Below are positions 10,954 through 19,537 of a stretch of 64,000 nt of DNA, piece after piece; the first letter of the stretch is position 1; each line of letters starts with the position of its first letter. The notes below the pieces were generated by a model that worked only from the letters and a program-made list of their open reading frames with translations, searched no databases and had not been told where the DNA came from. The stretch is from Microbulbifer sp. A4B17 (lineage in GTDB: Bacteria > Pseudomonadota > Gammaproteobacteria > Pseudomonadales > Cellvibrionaceae), in assembly GCF_003076275.1 (NCBI RefSeq), contig NZ_CP029064.1, forward strand, positions 1,808,501 to 1,872,500, given 5' to 3'. Position numbers and translations under genes: made by a program.

Positions 10954-11289
10954 ATGCAATTGCCGGATTCGGTTCAAGAGCGCCTGTATCATCTGGCTTG
11001 TTCGTACCCGCTGGCTCGGGTACAGTTCCGGCTGCCAGATGCCTGTGACTTTTATGTTTATGTCACCGACGCGTCTAAAGATTACAAAGTGATTTCCGAA
11101 TTTGGTCAGACTGATAATCCAGAACTAACATTGGAAATGGAAAATAGCACTCTCAGTGCTATATTAGACGGTCAATTAAGTGGACGTCACGCTTTCCTTT
11201 TGGGGGACGTTCAATACTCTGGAAACCGTGAATTGGCCGCAGCATTGGCAGGTTTATTCCCTGCGAATAGCGAAGAGGGAGATCGGTAA
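10954..11289 (+). CDS. SCP2-like lipid-binding domain protein
   Basis: A 111-residue soluble protein. The second half reads like an SCP2 sterol-carrier domain: ELTLEMENSTLSAILDGQLS, then GRHAFLLGDVQYSGNRELA, which matches the family pattern of a Gly-containing strand pair followed by a lipid-tunnel helix. SCP2 proteins bind fatty acyl chains, and the position between an acyl-CoA dehydrogenase and an acyl-CoA synthetase supports a role in handling acyl substrates (inference). The ATG follows GGAGAATTTCCG. It is 150 bases upstream of the fadD start on the same strand. Confidence 0.65.
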   Translation: MQLPDSVQERLYHLACSYPLARVQFRLPDACDFYVYVTDASKDYKVISEFGQTDNPELTLEMENSTLSAILDGQLSGRHAFLLGDVQYSGNRELAAALAGLFPANSEEGDR

Positions 11290-11439
11290 GGAAAGGTTTT
11301 TAACCCTTCTTTTTCACCGTCTCAAAGATACTACAAACAATAAATAAATTCTCGCTCGCTCAGAGATATGGCAGCTTTCGCCTATGGAGACGGAAGATGT
11401 GGGCAAGCGACGACAACAATCAGGAATGGGAGAAGAGAG

Positions 11440-13074
11440 TTGGACATTGATCGCAGCATACTTGATGTCTTTAAAGGCGCTTGCGCCAAATACGGTGACC
11501 GACCGGCTTTCACATGCCTGGGGCGCACACTTTCAATCAATGATATTGATACGTTAAGTGGAAAGTTCGCCTCTTATTTACAAAATCATACCGACCTGAA
11601 GCCCGGTGATCGCATTGCTGTCCAGCTGCCGAACGTACTGCAGTACCCAGTGGTTGTTTTTGGTGCTCTGCGCGCAGGTCTGGTTGTAGTAAATACCAAT
11701 CCGCTGTATACACAACGCGAGCTTAAGCATCAGTTGAATGATTCAGGAGCTAAGGCGTTAGTTGTTCTGGCAAATATTGCCGATACCGCTTCTGCCGTGG
11801 TCCCTGAAACTGATGTAAAACAAGTTATTGTTACTGAAATAGCGGATCTGCACAGCCCCCTTAAGCGAACCTTGATCAACAGTGTTGCCAAGTACGTGAA
11901 GAAAATGGTGCCTGAATTTTCTTTTGCCAACCAGGTGAGCTTTCGTGATGCTATGGCAAAAGGTGCGGAGCGCCCGCATGAAGATGTTGAGCGTGCCAAA
12001 GAAGATATCGCAGTTCTGCAGTATACTGGCGGTACTACGGGTGTTGCCAAAGGAGCAATGCTCACTAATGGCAACCTGGTTGCCAATATGGAGCAGGTTC
12101 GCATTGCATTCGCTACCGGTATGAAGGAGGGCGAGGAATTCTATATTGCGCCTTTACCGCTCTACCATATCTATGCATTTACCATCCATTGCATGTGCCT
12201 TTTCTCCACCGGCAACCACTCGTTGCTAGTGCCCAACCCGCGGGATATTCCGGGTTTTGTGAAAATGTTGAAAGGCCTGCGCTTTACTGGATTTGTAGGG
12301 CTTAACACCCTGTTTAATGGTCTGATGCGCAACAAGGATTTTGCTGAGTTGGACTTTAGCAAATTGCACTCAACAGCTTCTGGTGGCATGGCGTTGACTC
12401 GCGATACTGCCAAGCGTTGGGAGGAGATGACAGGTTGTATGATCATGGAGGGTTACGGTATGACTGAAACCTCTCCGGTTGTTTCATTTAACCCTACTGA
12501 TGGTGTTCAGTTGGGCACTGTGGGCCTTCCTGTTCCGGGTACCGAGGTCAAGGTTGTCGACGAGAATGGCAATGACCTGCCAAACAACTCCCCTGGCGAA
12601 CTGTGTGTGCGCGGCCCCCAGGTGATGAAAGGTTACTGGCAGCGCCCTGAAGCGACTGCGGATACTATTGATAGTGAAGGTTGGTTGAATACCGGCGATA
12701 TGGCGGTTATTCAGGATGACGGTTACATCAAAATTGTCGATCGCAAGAAGGACATGATCATTGTATCCGGCTTCAACGTATACCCTAATGAAATTGAAGA
12801 TGTGATCAGCGCGCATCCGAAGGTTACTGAAGCAGCTGCAATTGGTATCCCGGATGAGAAGAGTGGTGAGCAGGTTAAATTGTTCTTGGTGAAAGCAGAC
12901 TCATCTTTAACTGAAGATGAGGTCATTGCCTACTGCCGTGAGAATATGACTGCATATAAAGTGCCGAAGCATGTGGAATTCCGTGAGGACCTGCCCAAAA
13001 CCAATGTCGGCAAAATTCTTCGTCGTGAATTGCGTGATGAGGAGCTGAAGAAGCTCGAGGCGGTTAGCGCCTAA
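11440..13074 (+). CDS. fadD: Long-chain fatty acid-CoA ligase
   Basis: FadD activates long-chain fatty acids to acyl-CoA with ATP. The AMP-binding motif YTGGTTGVAKGAML, the second motif YGMTETSPV, the fatty-acid signature with LNTGDMAVIQDDGY and the catalytic lysine in NVGKILRREL are all present. The start is uncertain. An in-frame ATG at 11368 would add 24 residues unlike other FadD N termini, whereas the TTG at 11440 has GGGAG 7 bases upstream and gives 544 residues, still about 15 shorter than Pseudomonas FadD. The alignment with FadD1 begins exactly around this TTG. A strong terminator follows the stop. Confidence 0.93.
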   Translation: MDIDRSILDVFKGACAKYGDRPAFTCLGRTLSINDIDTLSGKFASYLQNHTDLKPGDRIAVQLPNVLQYPVVVFGALRAGLVVVNTNPLYTQRELKHQLNDSGAKALVVLANIADTASAVVPETDVKQVIVTEIADLHSPLKRTLINSVAKYVKKMVPEFSFANQVSFRDAMAKGAERPHEDVERAKEDIAVLQYTGGTTGVAKGAMLTNGNLVANMEQVRIAFATGMKEGEEFYIAPLPLYHIYAFTIHCMCLFSTGNHSLLVPNPRDIPGFVKMLKGLRFTGFVGLNTLFNGLMRNKDFAELDFSKLHSTASGGMALTRDTAKRWEEMTGCMIMEGYGMTETSPVVSFNPTDGVQLGTVGLPVPGTEVKVVDENGNDLPNNSPGELCVRGPQVMKGYWQRPEATADTIDSEGWLNTGDMAVIQDDGYIKIVDRKKDMIIVSGFNVYPNEIEDVISAHPKVTEAAAIGIPDEKSGEQVKLFLVKADSSLTEDEVIAYCRENMTAYKVPKHVEFREDLPKTNVGKILRRELRDEELKKLEAVSA

Positions 13075-13092
13075 CCTGAATGGTTAGATTGT

Positions 13093-13127
13093 AAAAAAGC
13101 CCCACTGGAGACAGTGGGGCTTTTTTT
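13093..13127 (+). terminator. Intrinsic terminator after fadD
   Basis: GCCCCACTG (13099-13107), loop GAGA, CAGTGGGGC (13112-13120), then seven T; preceded by six A. Confidence 0.93.
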
Positions 13128-13238
13128 ATTCTGGGAATATATGCGGGTTATTCCAGAGTTTTTTTGTGCAGGTTAAATCGGAAAGGCGGTGGCATCGAAA
13201 TTTTGCCACCGTTTAATTACCAGCTTTTAATGCCTGGT

Positions 13239-14990
13239 TTATTTTCTGCTCTCAGCACTGGCATCGCGAATAGCGCGGAACTCATTGCCTTCATACCAGT
13301 TCGGCCAGTCGCGGCTATTAGCCAACTTCAGTCCCAGTTGCAGGCCCAGCTGCAAATTCATAGCAGCGCCTTTCAGGTTCCAGTTGGGGTCGTATTCATC
13401 GCCGGGCTTATGATAGTGCTGGCTGAGATATTCCTTGTCCTTGGTCTGGGCCCACTCGCGACCATGTTCATGATTTTCGCTGCCAGAATCAAAATATAGC
13501 ATTGGTACGCCTTCTTTTGCCAGGCTGAAATGATCTGAGCGGTAGAAGTATCCACGCTCCGGGTGCTCTTCAGGGGCCAGATAGCGGCCCTGTTCTTTTG
13601 CCGCTGCCTCTAATAGTTGTTCCAGTTCGCTGCTGCCGAAGCCTACGACAGTGATATCTTTGGTTGGGCCCAAGACATTCATGGCGTCGAAGTTAAAGCC
13701 GGCAACGGTTTTCTCCAGAGGCTCAACGGGGTTGGCTGCATAGTATTTGGAGCCAAGCAGACCGGATTCCTCTGCGGTTACCGCAATAAATACCAGAGAG
13801 CGATCAGCTTTTTCTTCTTTTATGGCCTGGGCTGCTAGGGCCAGCAGTCCGGCAGTGCCTGTAGCATTGTCCACCGCGCCGTTAAAGATGTGATCTTCCC
13901 CGGCAGAGTTTTTATTTATGCCCAGGTGGTCCCAGTGTGCAGTATAAACAATTGCTTCATCCGCATATTTCTTGCCGGGCAGCTTCGCAATAACATTGCG
14001 GGAGCTGGACTTTTCAAGACTGTTAGTGAGTTCAATACTGGCATTCAGCTCCAGGGATTTAGGGGTAAAGCCCTGGGTTTTTGCCACCGCCATCTCTTCG
14101 GTCAGGTCGAGACCCGCTGCCTGGAACAGATCTTTGGCTGCCTGGTTGGTGATCCAGGCCTCTATTGCCACACGGTCAATATTCTTGTCTTCAGCTTCAA
14201 GGCTTACCTGGGCGCCAGACCAGGAACCACTCACTACTTCCCAGGGATAACCGGCTGCGCCATTTTCATGAATGATAATGGCTCCAGCGGCACCTTGACG
14301 GGCGGCTTCTTCAAACTTATAGCTCCAGCGACCGTAATAGGTCATGGCGTTACCGTTAAATAGAGCCTCATCCTGGGTGGCATAGCCGGGGTCATTCACC
14401 AGAATGACTGCGGTTTTGCCTTCCATATCCAGGCCTGCGTAGTCGTTCCAGTTGTTTTCCGGGGCTACAATGCCGTAGCCTACAAAAACCAGTTCACTAT
14501 TTTTAAGGTTGGATGTGCTGGTTTGGCGCTGGGTAAACGCAACCATGTCATCAATGGGCTTCAATACCTGGCCCACACCTTCTCCTTGGATGATCAGGGG
14601 AGTGGATTGAATATCCATTTCAACGATGGGAACTTCCTGAAACCAGCTGGGGTTGCCCTCGGAGTCTACCGCACCAGGGTTTAGACCGATTGCTTCAAAT
14701 TGATCTGCCAAATAGTTGACCGTCAACTCTTCGCCCTTACTGGCAGGGGCACGGCCTTCAAATTCATCGGAGGCCAATACGGCGATATGCTTGTGCAGGT
14801 CGGCAGCGACGACGTCGATCTGCGCCTTCTCTGCAGCTCCGAGGTTGAGATTTTCAGTGCCGTGTTCGATATGTTCCTTATGAGAGTGGGCCTGTGAGCT
14901 GACTTCTTCGTTGCCCTTGCTACAACCGCTGATAACACTGCCAATAGCTATAGCTAAGCCGAGGCGGCGCCAGGTGGTAGGGATTCGCAT
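13239..14990 (-). CDS. M28-family zinc aminopeptidase, lipoprotein
   Basis: A 583-residue exported metallopeptidase. The N terminus is a lipoprotein signal (arginine-rich, hydrophobic, lipobox VISGC), so the protein is probably anchored in the outer membrane or periplasm. The peptidase core has the M28 zinc and catalytic residues in order: AHWDHLG, NGAVDNATGTAGLL, AVTAEESGLLGSKYY and, near the end, YRSDHFSLAKEGVP. A PA (protease-associated) insert domain lies between about residues 150 and 320 (GKTAVILVNDPGY, GAAGAIIIHE). Likely substrate: N-terminal residues of peptides in the periplasm or outside. AGGATAAAATT precedes the ATG. Single gene between convergent and tandem neighbours. Confidence 0.9.
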   Translation of the reverse strand: MRIPTTWRRLGLAIAIGSVISGCSKGNEEVSSQAHSHKEHIEHGTENLNLGAAEKAQIDVVAADLHKHIAVLASDEFEGRAPASKGEELTVNYLADQFEAIGLNPGAVDSEGNPSWFQEVPIVEMDIQSTPLIIQGEGVGQVLKPIDDMVAFTQRQTSTSNLKNSELVFVGYGIVAPENNWNDYAGLDMEGKTAVILVNDPGYATQDEALFNGNAMTYYGRWSYKFEEAARQGAAGAIIIHENGAAGYPWEVVSGSWSGAQVSLEAEDKNIDRVAIEAWITNQAAKDLFQAAGLDLTEEMAVAKTQGFTPKSLELNASIELTNSLEKSSSRNVIAKLPGKKYADEAIVYTAHWDHLGINKNSAGEDHIFNGAVDNATGTAGLLALAAQAIKEEKADRSLVFIAVTAEESGLLGSKYYAANPVEPLEKTVAGFNFDAMNVLGPTKDITVVGFGSSELEQLLEAAAKEQGRYLAPEEHPERGYFYRSDHFSLAKEGVPMLYFDSGSENHEHGREWAQTKDKEYLSQHYHKPGDEYDPNWNLKGAAMNLQLGLQLGLKLANSRDWPNWYEGNEFRAIRDASAESRK

Positions 14991-15177
14991 AATTTTATCC
15001 TGACAGTCTTGTTAGGAGGCAGATTATGCCTGATCTTGCCTTAACTAACGACATATCAGCAATCGATTGAGGAAAGAGTGTGACCAGCTTTTAAACTGTA
15101 TTCTCACCTTGACATTTAAATTTGCAGGAGATGACAAGGTTCTTTGTTCGATGAGGGTGAGTAATTAGTTAGACGAA

Positions 15178-15204
15178 TAGGGAGGCTGTTTTTCAGCCCC
15201 CCTG
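15178..15204 (-). terminator. Possible terminator of the PLC-like gene
   Basis: On the minus strand a G-rich arm (15194-15202) pairs with 15180-15188 across a five-A loop, with one mismatch. The tail after the hairpin is TATTCG, so only a weak intrinsic terminator is possible. Confidence 0.4.
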
Positions 15205-15239
15205 TCCAATTAACTAAATGCTCATTATGATCCTGCAGC

Positions 15240-16439
15240 TTAATTGTGTTGCCACTGACCCTCTGTCACCATGTCTTGATAATTAATCCATACCCTGTCA
15301 TAGCCTGTGGCTTCCTTGGCGGCTTTGAGGGCTTGATTATCCTGGCTATTGGTGGGGGCAGAAAATAAATAGTCTTCGCCAAATGTCTGGCATACCCCAG
15401 TGCCATGGGAGAACGGGCCTGTGGAGGCGCTAACCAGCCAGCTGCTATCAGCCGTATTTTTGCAGGCGAAGCTGTATTGGTTGCTGCAATTGGCATCATT
15501 CCAACGTCCATTGCTCCACTGCATGGCGCAATCTTCGTTGTTTAGGTTGTTGGGCTCGTTCTGGTCCCAGGACCAAATCGCAGCGGCGATGCGACCATCG
15601 GTGGTGTTCATATTGTCGAGGTTAATGATGTTATGCCCTATAGCAAAGCCATTGCGCACATCATCGGCTGTGATTCGCTCAATGCCGCCACTAAAAATTT
15701 CGCCGATGGTGCCAATAGTGGTGCTGTCCTCCCAAACGCGACCAATATTCCCAAGCCCGGTGAATGCCATATTTTTCATGTCGCTGTTGCCTGAGCAGCC
15801 ACTATCTTTCCAAACGATGACTTGCTTGCCGGCAGCAAGAACATCATTTTTGGTAAGGGTATTGGGGATGCTCTGGCAGCCGCCGCTGTAGAAAATCTTG
15901 TCGCCAAATCTACCTGTTATTTGATCGTAAAGATCTTGATGGCGCCCATCAGAATGATCCTCGATATATAAAATAATGACTTCGTCCTGGTTGGCAGTAT
16001 CATTTAGCCAGTCCTTGATTTCGTTAAACCCTTCAGTGGCGTATTTATCATTAATACTGCAGAGGCCATGGCACAGAAGTAGTCTTTTCGGGTAGGAGAA
16101 AAGGCTCTCCATTTTTGTTGTCCAATGGACATCCAACTCTATAAACCGAGCTCCCATACGGAGCTGGTCTTTTATGGAGTATTCCTGTTGAGGATCCAGA
16201 TAGCGGCATCCCACCGAGAAGTTACAGGCGCGGTACACTTCTGAATTGTAAGAGTTGTGTGTTCCTAAAATATTATTTTCACTCATAGGAGTGTGATTAT
16301 CTATTTGACGCTGTAGATCCAGGGCGGTGCCTGCCCAGCTGTTTTGGAAGTCTGAAACGCTGTCGGCCCAGATAGGAGGGGAGATAAGGAATAATGCGAA
16401 TGTTAAAAGGAGGGTTATATCTTTGATAGTGTATTTCAT
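15240..16439 (-). CDS. Secreted PI-PLC-like phosphodiesterase with C-type-lectin-like tail
   Basis: A 399-residue exported protein with signal peptide cleaved near PPIWA/D (residue 25). Residues about 50-280 resemble the X domain of phosphatidylinositol phospholipase C-like phosphodiesterases: GTHNSY with H61, RFIELDVHW with E101 and D103, LLCHG with H124. The usual second catalytic histidine context is therefore present, but substrate is unknown. Residues about 285-328 carry C-type-lectin landmarks (NEPNN, then WND...C and FAC), and 345-396 carry what looks like the N-terminal half of the same fold (C..FGEDYLFS, VWINYQ, EGQW). Many cysteines fit an extracellular protein. GGAG lies 8 bases before the ATG. 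Activity on phospholipid or glycan is inference. Confidence 0.75.
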   Translation of the reverse strand: MKYTIKDITLLLTFALFLISPPIWADSVSDFQNSWAGTALDLQRQIDNHTPMSENNILGTHNSYNSEVYRACNFSVGCRYLDPQQEYSIKDQLRMGARFIELDVHWTTKMESLFSYPKRLLLCHGLCSINDKYATEGFNEIKDWLNDTANQDEVIILYIEDHSDGRHQDLYDQITGRFGDKIFYSGGCQSIPNTLTKNDVLAAGKQVIVWKDSGCSGNSDMKNMAFTGLGNIGRVWEDSTTIGTIGEIFSGGIERITADDVRNGFAIGHNIINLDNMNTTDGRIAAAIWSWDQNEPNNLNNEDCAMQWSNGRWNDANCSNQYSFACKNTADSSWLVSASTGPFSHGTGVCQTFGEDYLFSAPTNSQDNQALKAAKEATGYDRVWINYQDMVTEGQWQHN

Positions 16440-17231
16440 TATTTTTCTCCGAGGTGGGTGGGCGCACCTTCCTTGCGATAGGTGCTAGTGAACATATTTT
16501 GATTTTTATTTATTTTCGGGTTCGGTAGCGGGTGTATTTTTTATTGTTTTGCGATTTTTACTATGAGTAATGCTTTTTTGTCTATCCCGTCGGCTATCGA
16601 ATGTTCATTATTTTTTATAAGTGTCATGATTTAATAATTACTGGGTTGACAGTAGTGGTTTTCCATTCTCAAATATCGATAGGTAAATTGAGTTCATTTA
16701 TTGCATAAGTTTATAAGCTGAAAAAAGAGGATTTATACGGAAATTATATATTTGGTTTTTTTCTTGCTTGTTTTACATGCTTTTTTCCTGATTTGGAGTG
16801 CGATGTTGTCAGTATGATGTCGCTTGATATTCAGAGGGGTTGTGTATATATCAATGTTGATGCCAAGCTGCATGATGGCTAATGAGGGGCGGCTGGGAGT
16901 TAACGGCTTTGTGAAGATACTCAATGTTACCTAGGTGTATATTGTTGTTATTTTCCCTCAAGGTGGAAGTGGCGAACAGCTATTTTTTGGTTGTCTGGTG
17001 AAGGTTTAGATAGTTTCGATTTCAATGATTGAACTGATTGGGTTTGTTTTATAGTTTTTGAGAAAAAAGCCAGTTAAACGATAGATTTCGAAGTGCATAA
17101 AGGCGAACTGGGTCTGACGCTGAGATAGTCTTGTGAAGCGCACAAGAAAATCTAGGAAATATTTAGTGAAACTTAGCTTTTGGGGGATTTTATAGCTGGT
17201 GTGAAAATGATTCACAACCAGAAGCAGTAGT
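16440..17231. other. AT-rich stretch without a supported gene
   Basis: About 790 bases that are clearly richer in A+T than the neighbouring genes. Open frames of 63 and 69 codons exist on the minus strand (16733-16924, 17006-17215), but neither has a ribosome site or a recognisable product. The bases just right of 16439 must hold the promoter of the PLC-like gene. The rest may be decayed or horizontally acquired sequence. Confidence 0.5.
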
Positions 17232-17263
17232 AGAAAACCGGACTGTCGATTAGGACAGTCCGG
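17232..17263 (-). terminator. Intrinsic terminator after the M14 carboxypeptidase gene
   Basis: On the minus strand CCGGACTGTC (17263-17254) and GACAGTCCGG (17247-17238) form a perfect 10-bp stem with a six-base loop, followed by TTTTCT. Confidence 0.85.
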
Positions 17264-17316
17264 CTCCCGCTAATTTTGATCATCTAGGCCGGGTATACTA
17301 GCCTTGTTGATAAAAC

Positions 17317-18441
17317 TCACTTTAGTGTTTTTAATACTTCGCGAATTGGGAAAAGAATGTCGCGAGCAAGTTGTTGGCTGCGTGCTGGAGACCAACCTTC
17401 TATTAAGTCGGGTAGATTATCATTGTCTTTGAATGGCATTTCCAGGGTTAGGGCCAGGGTTCGGAACTGGTGACCCGCCCAGGCAGTGCCGATAGTTAGG
17501 TTTGCTTCACCTGGCTTATCCAATTCATAGCCATGCTCGGTCTGGAAGTCGGGGCTTATGGCTTTATAAGCCTGCTTAAATGTTTCCTCCAGCTTGGCAT
17601 GACGCTCGTCATAGCCCGGGATACCTTCACAGGCAGCAACGAAATTGTAAGGAAGGGCTTCGTCACCGTGAATATCCAGGAATATATCCCCGCCCAGTTC
17701 CAGCATTTTTTCCCTTACCAGAAATACTTCCGGGCTTCGTTCCATGGTGGGGTCGAGCCATTCACGGTTTAGGTTGGCACCCGCTGCATTGGTGCGCAAA
17801 TGCCCACGAACGCTACCGTCGGGATTCATATTGGGTACGACGTAAAACACGGTATCTGCCAGCAAACTTTGCGCCGCCGGGTTGGCACCGTCGAGCAAGG
17901 CTTCGAGGAAACCTTCAACAAACCACTCAGCCATGGTCTCCCCAGGATGCTGGCGGGCAATCATCCATACTCGGTGCTTGGCGGTGTCCGCGTTGCCGAC
18001 GGTAAGCATGGTCATATCGCGATCATCTAGGGTTTTGCCGAGAGTTTGCATTTTGACCAGATCGTGGCCTTGTGCCCAAGCGAGCAGGTCGAGATGGCGC
18101 TCCCAGGAATAGGGGGCGAAATAAGCGAGATAAATACTGGGCTCATCCAGGGTAACTGTGAAGTCCAGGGTGTTGCCATCGTAGTTGGCGCCGATTCTGA
18201 ACCAGTTCTGGCGATCGTAAGATGCACATATGCGATAGTTTTCCCAGCCTTCGGGGTAGGCGGATTTGCCGGCGTTGACGATGCGCAAAGGGTAGCTGGT
18301 GCCAATGTCACCCTCCAGGCGAAAGTGAAACCACTGATAGAAGTCAGAATTGTTGTCCTGACGGATGGCCAGCTCAATGGGGTTGCTGTCCGTATTGATA
18401 ACTTGGATATTGCCACTGTCAAAGGCGCTGCTGATATACAT
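17317..18441 (-). CDS. M14-family cytosolic-type carboxypeptidase
   Basis: A 374-residue zinc carboxypeptidase without a signal peptide. The N-terminal 120 residues form the beta-sandwich domain typical of cytosolic carboxypeptidases (CCP/Nna1-like), ending in FAPYSWERH. The catalytic domain contains the zinc ligands in RQHPGETMAEWFVEG and DIHGDE, the substrate residues NMNPDGSVRGHLRTNAAGANLNREW, and the general base glutamate in LTLEMPF. Bacterial CCPs have been studied structurally, but their natural substrate is unsettled; eukaryotic ones remove glutamates. GGAG stands 8 bases before the ATG. A perfect hairpin terminator follows. Its role here is not known. Confidence 0.88.
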   Translation of the reverse strand: MYISSAFDSGNIQVINTDSNPIELAIRQDNNSDFYQWFHFRLEGDIGTSYPLRIVNAGKSAYPEGWENYRICASYDRQNWFRIGANYDGNTLDFTVTLDEPSIYLAYFAPYSWERHLDLLAWAQGHDLVKMQTLGKTLDDRDMTMLTVGNADTAKHRVWMIARQHPGETMAEWFVEGFLEALLDGANPAAQSLLADTVFYVVPNMNPDGSVRGHLRTNAAGANLNREWLDPTMERSPEVFLVREKMLELGGDIFLDIHGDEALPYNFVAACEGIPGYDERHAKLEETFKQAYKAISPDFQTEHGYELDKPGEANLTIGTAWAGHQFRTLALTLEMPFKDNDNLPDLIEGWSPARSQQLARDILFPIREVLKTLK

Positions 18442-18570
18442 TTAGAGAGCTCCACTCTTGTTCTTGGGCGCAGGATACAGTGGGAGAGGGAATTTTTCAG
18501 GGGGGAAAGCAGGTGATTTCGCCACTTTTGTGTGCGATTGAACTTGGAGTCCCTGGTACGAGGCAAATAG

Positions 18571-18717
18571 AAAAGCACGGTATCGATGAAGATACCGTGC
18601 TTTAGCCAATCCCTGGCGGCACCTGCTACGACTACTGCTCCCTGAAATTTCCGGTGTCAGACCCCAGGCGACTGCTTACTGCCCGGTCAGATCACAAGTG
18701 CGTCACTCCACACTGTC
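18571..18717 (-). ncRNA. Candidate small RNA with intrinsic terminator
   Basis: The minus strand from about 18717 down to 18571 has no supported open frame and ends in a perfect 13-bp hairpin (AAAGCACGGTATC at 18572-18584 with its complement 18591-18603, loop of six) followed by TTTTCTATTT. About 15 bases upstream of the proposed start is a possible promoter: TTGCTA, 16 bases, TTTACT. The body contains two CAGGGA sequences and further GGA triplets, as in RsmA/CsrA-binding RNAs, but too few to call one. It is also possible that the hairpin is a leader attenuator for the M14 gene 130 bases downstream. Confidence 0.3.
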
Positions 18718-18957
18718 AGAAATTAGTAAATCTCCATAACATCCCGTAGCAAGTGCTGGTTAAAGTTTAGGCAATTGAGCTTGATTGATGTTGTACGAAT
18801 GTTTTGATCGGCGTAAATTTGTTGATCTTTTGGTCTGAAGACTATCTGGCGCGATTTTGTACAGATAACAAGTAGATCGGGTACCCCACTGCCTTTGTGG
18901 GTTGAGAGGGAACAGAAAATAGCCCCGCACAGGGGAGCTTTCGTAAGAGGTGACACC

Positions 18958-19437
18958 ATGAATAGAGTGATTAAACGTAGTATTGCGGCATCCGCAATGT
19001 TTGTAACGGTGATGAATTTGAGTGCTTGTGGCTACTTCCTGTACCCAGAGCGAAAAGGGCAGGCGGGTGGCCGAGTGGATCCAGCAGTAGTGATCCTGGA
19101 TGGTGCGGGGCTGCTATTTGGCCTGCTGCCGGGCATAGTGGCTTTCGCTGTTGATATTACCAATGGCACCATTTACCTGCCGCCAGGACACAGCTCCGTG
19201 TTTGATCGCCATGTAAGCAGCTCTGACCAAGGTGCGCCAGAGCAGGTTACTGATGAAGAGGGACAGGCCTGGCTCCGAATCCCGATGGAAGGTATCGATG
19301 AGAATACTCAACTCGAGGTGCTCAGTGATCAACTATCGGGGATAACTGGGCAGCATGTCGACGCCGAGGATATTGTCTGGCTGCAGGACTCAGCCGAGCT
19401 TCGCGCAGTAAGTCGCTTCCAGGCTGCAGCTCGATAG
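18958..19437 (+). CDS. Small lipoprotein
   Basis: A 159-residue protein with a lipoprotein signal (KRS start, hydrophobic stretch, lipobox LSAC at about residue 23). The mature protein begins GYFLYPERKGQ and has a second hydrophobic segment (about 44-66, LDGAGLLFGLLPGIVAFAVD) followed by NGTIYLPPG. The C-terminal half is acidic and soluble. I recall similar YPER-RGQ lipoproteins in other marine gammaproteobacteria but no function. GAGG lies 7 bases before the ATG at 18958; an in-frame upstream codon at 18895 is not preferred because it lacks a signal-like start. Convergent with the LysE gene, sharing a hairpin between them. Confidence 0.75.
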   Translation: MNRVIKRSIAASAMFVTVMNLSACGYFLYPERKGQAGGRVDPAVVILDGAGLLFGLLPGIVAFAVDITNGTIYLPPGHSSVFDRHVSSSDQGAPEQVTDEEGQAWLRIPMEGIDENTQLEVLSDQLSGITGQHVDAEDIVWLQDSAELRAVSRFQAAAR

Positions 19438-19485
19438 CTTTTTCTTAACTGAACTCAAACCCTGTATATCGCGCCTTAGTCCTGA

Positions 19486-19517
19486 GTGGCTCGGGGACTT
19501 GAGAGTTCCCGAGCCTC
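19486..19517. terminator. Bidirectional hairpin between lipoprotein and LysE genes
   Basis: GGCTCGGGGA (19488-19497) pairs with TTCCCGAGCC (19506-19515) with one G-U pair and an eight-base loop. It lies between convergent genes; T-rich tails are short on both sides. Confidence 0.55.
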
Positions 19518-19537
19518 TATAGTGTGAAGCTGGCTTA

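Noticed and set aside
16733..16924. 63-codon frame in the AT-rich region
   Set aside because: No ribosome site, no recognisable domain.
17006..17215. 69-codon frame in the AT-rich region
   Set aside because: Product not recognisable; a transposase remnant was considered but no motif supports it.
18723..18959. 78-codon minus-strand frame near the lipoprotein gene
   Set aside because: Overlaps the supported lipoprotein leader on the other strand and has no homology-like features.
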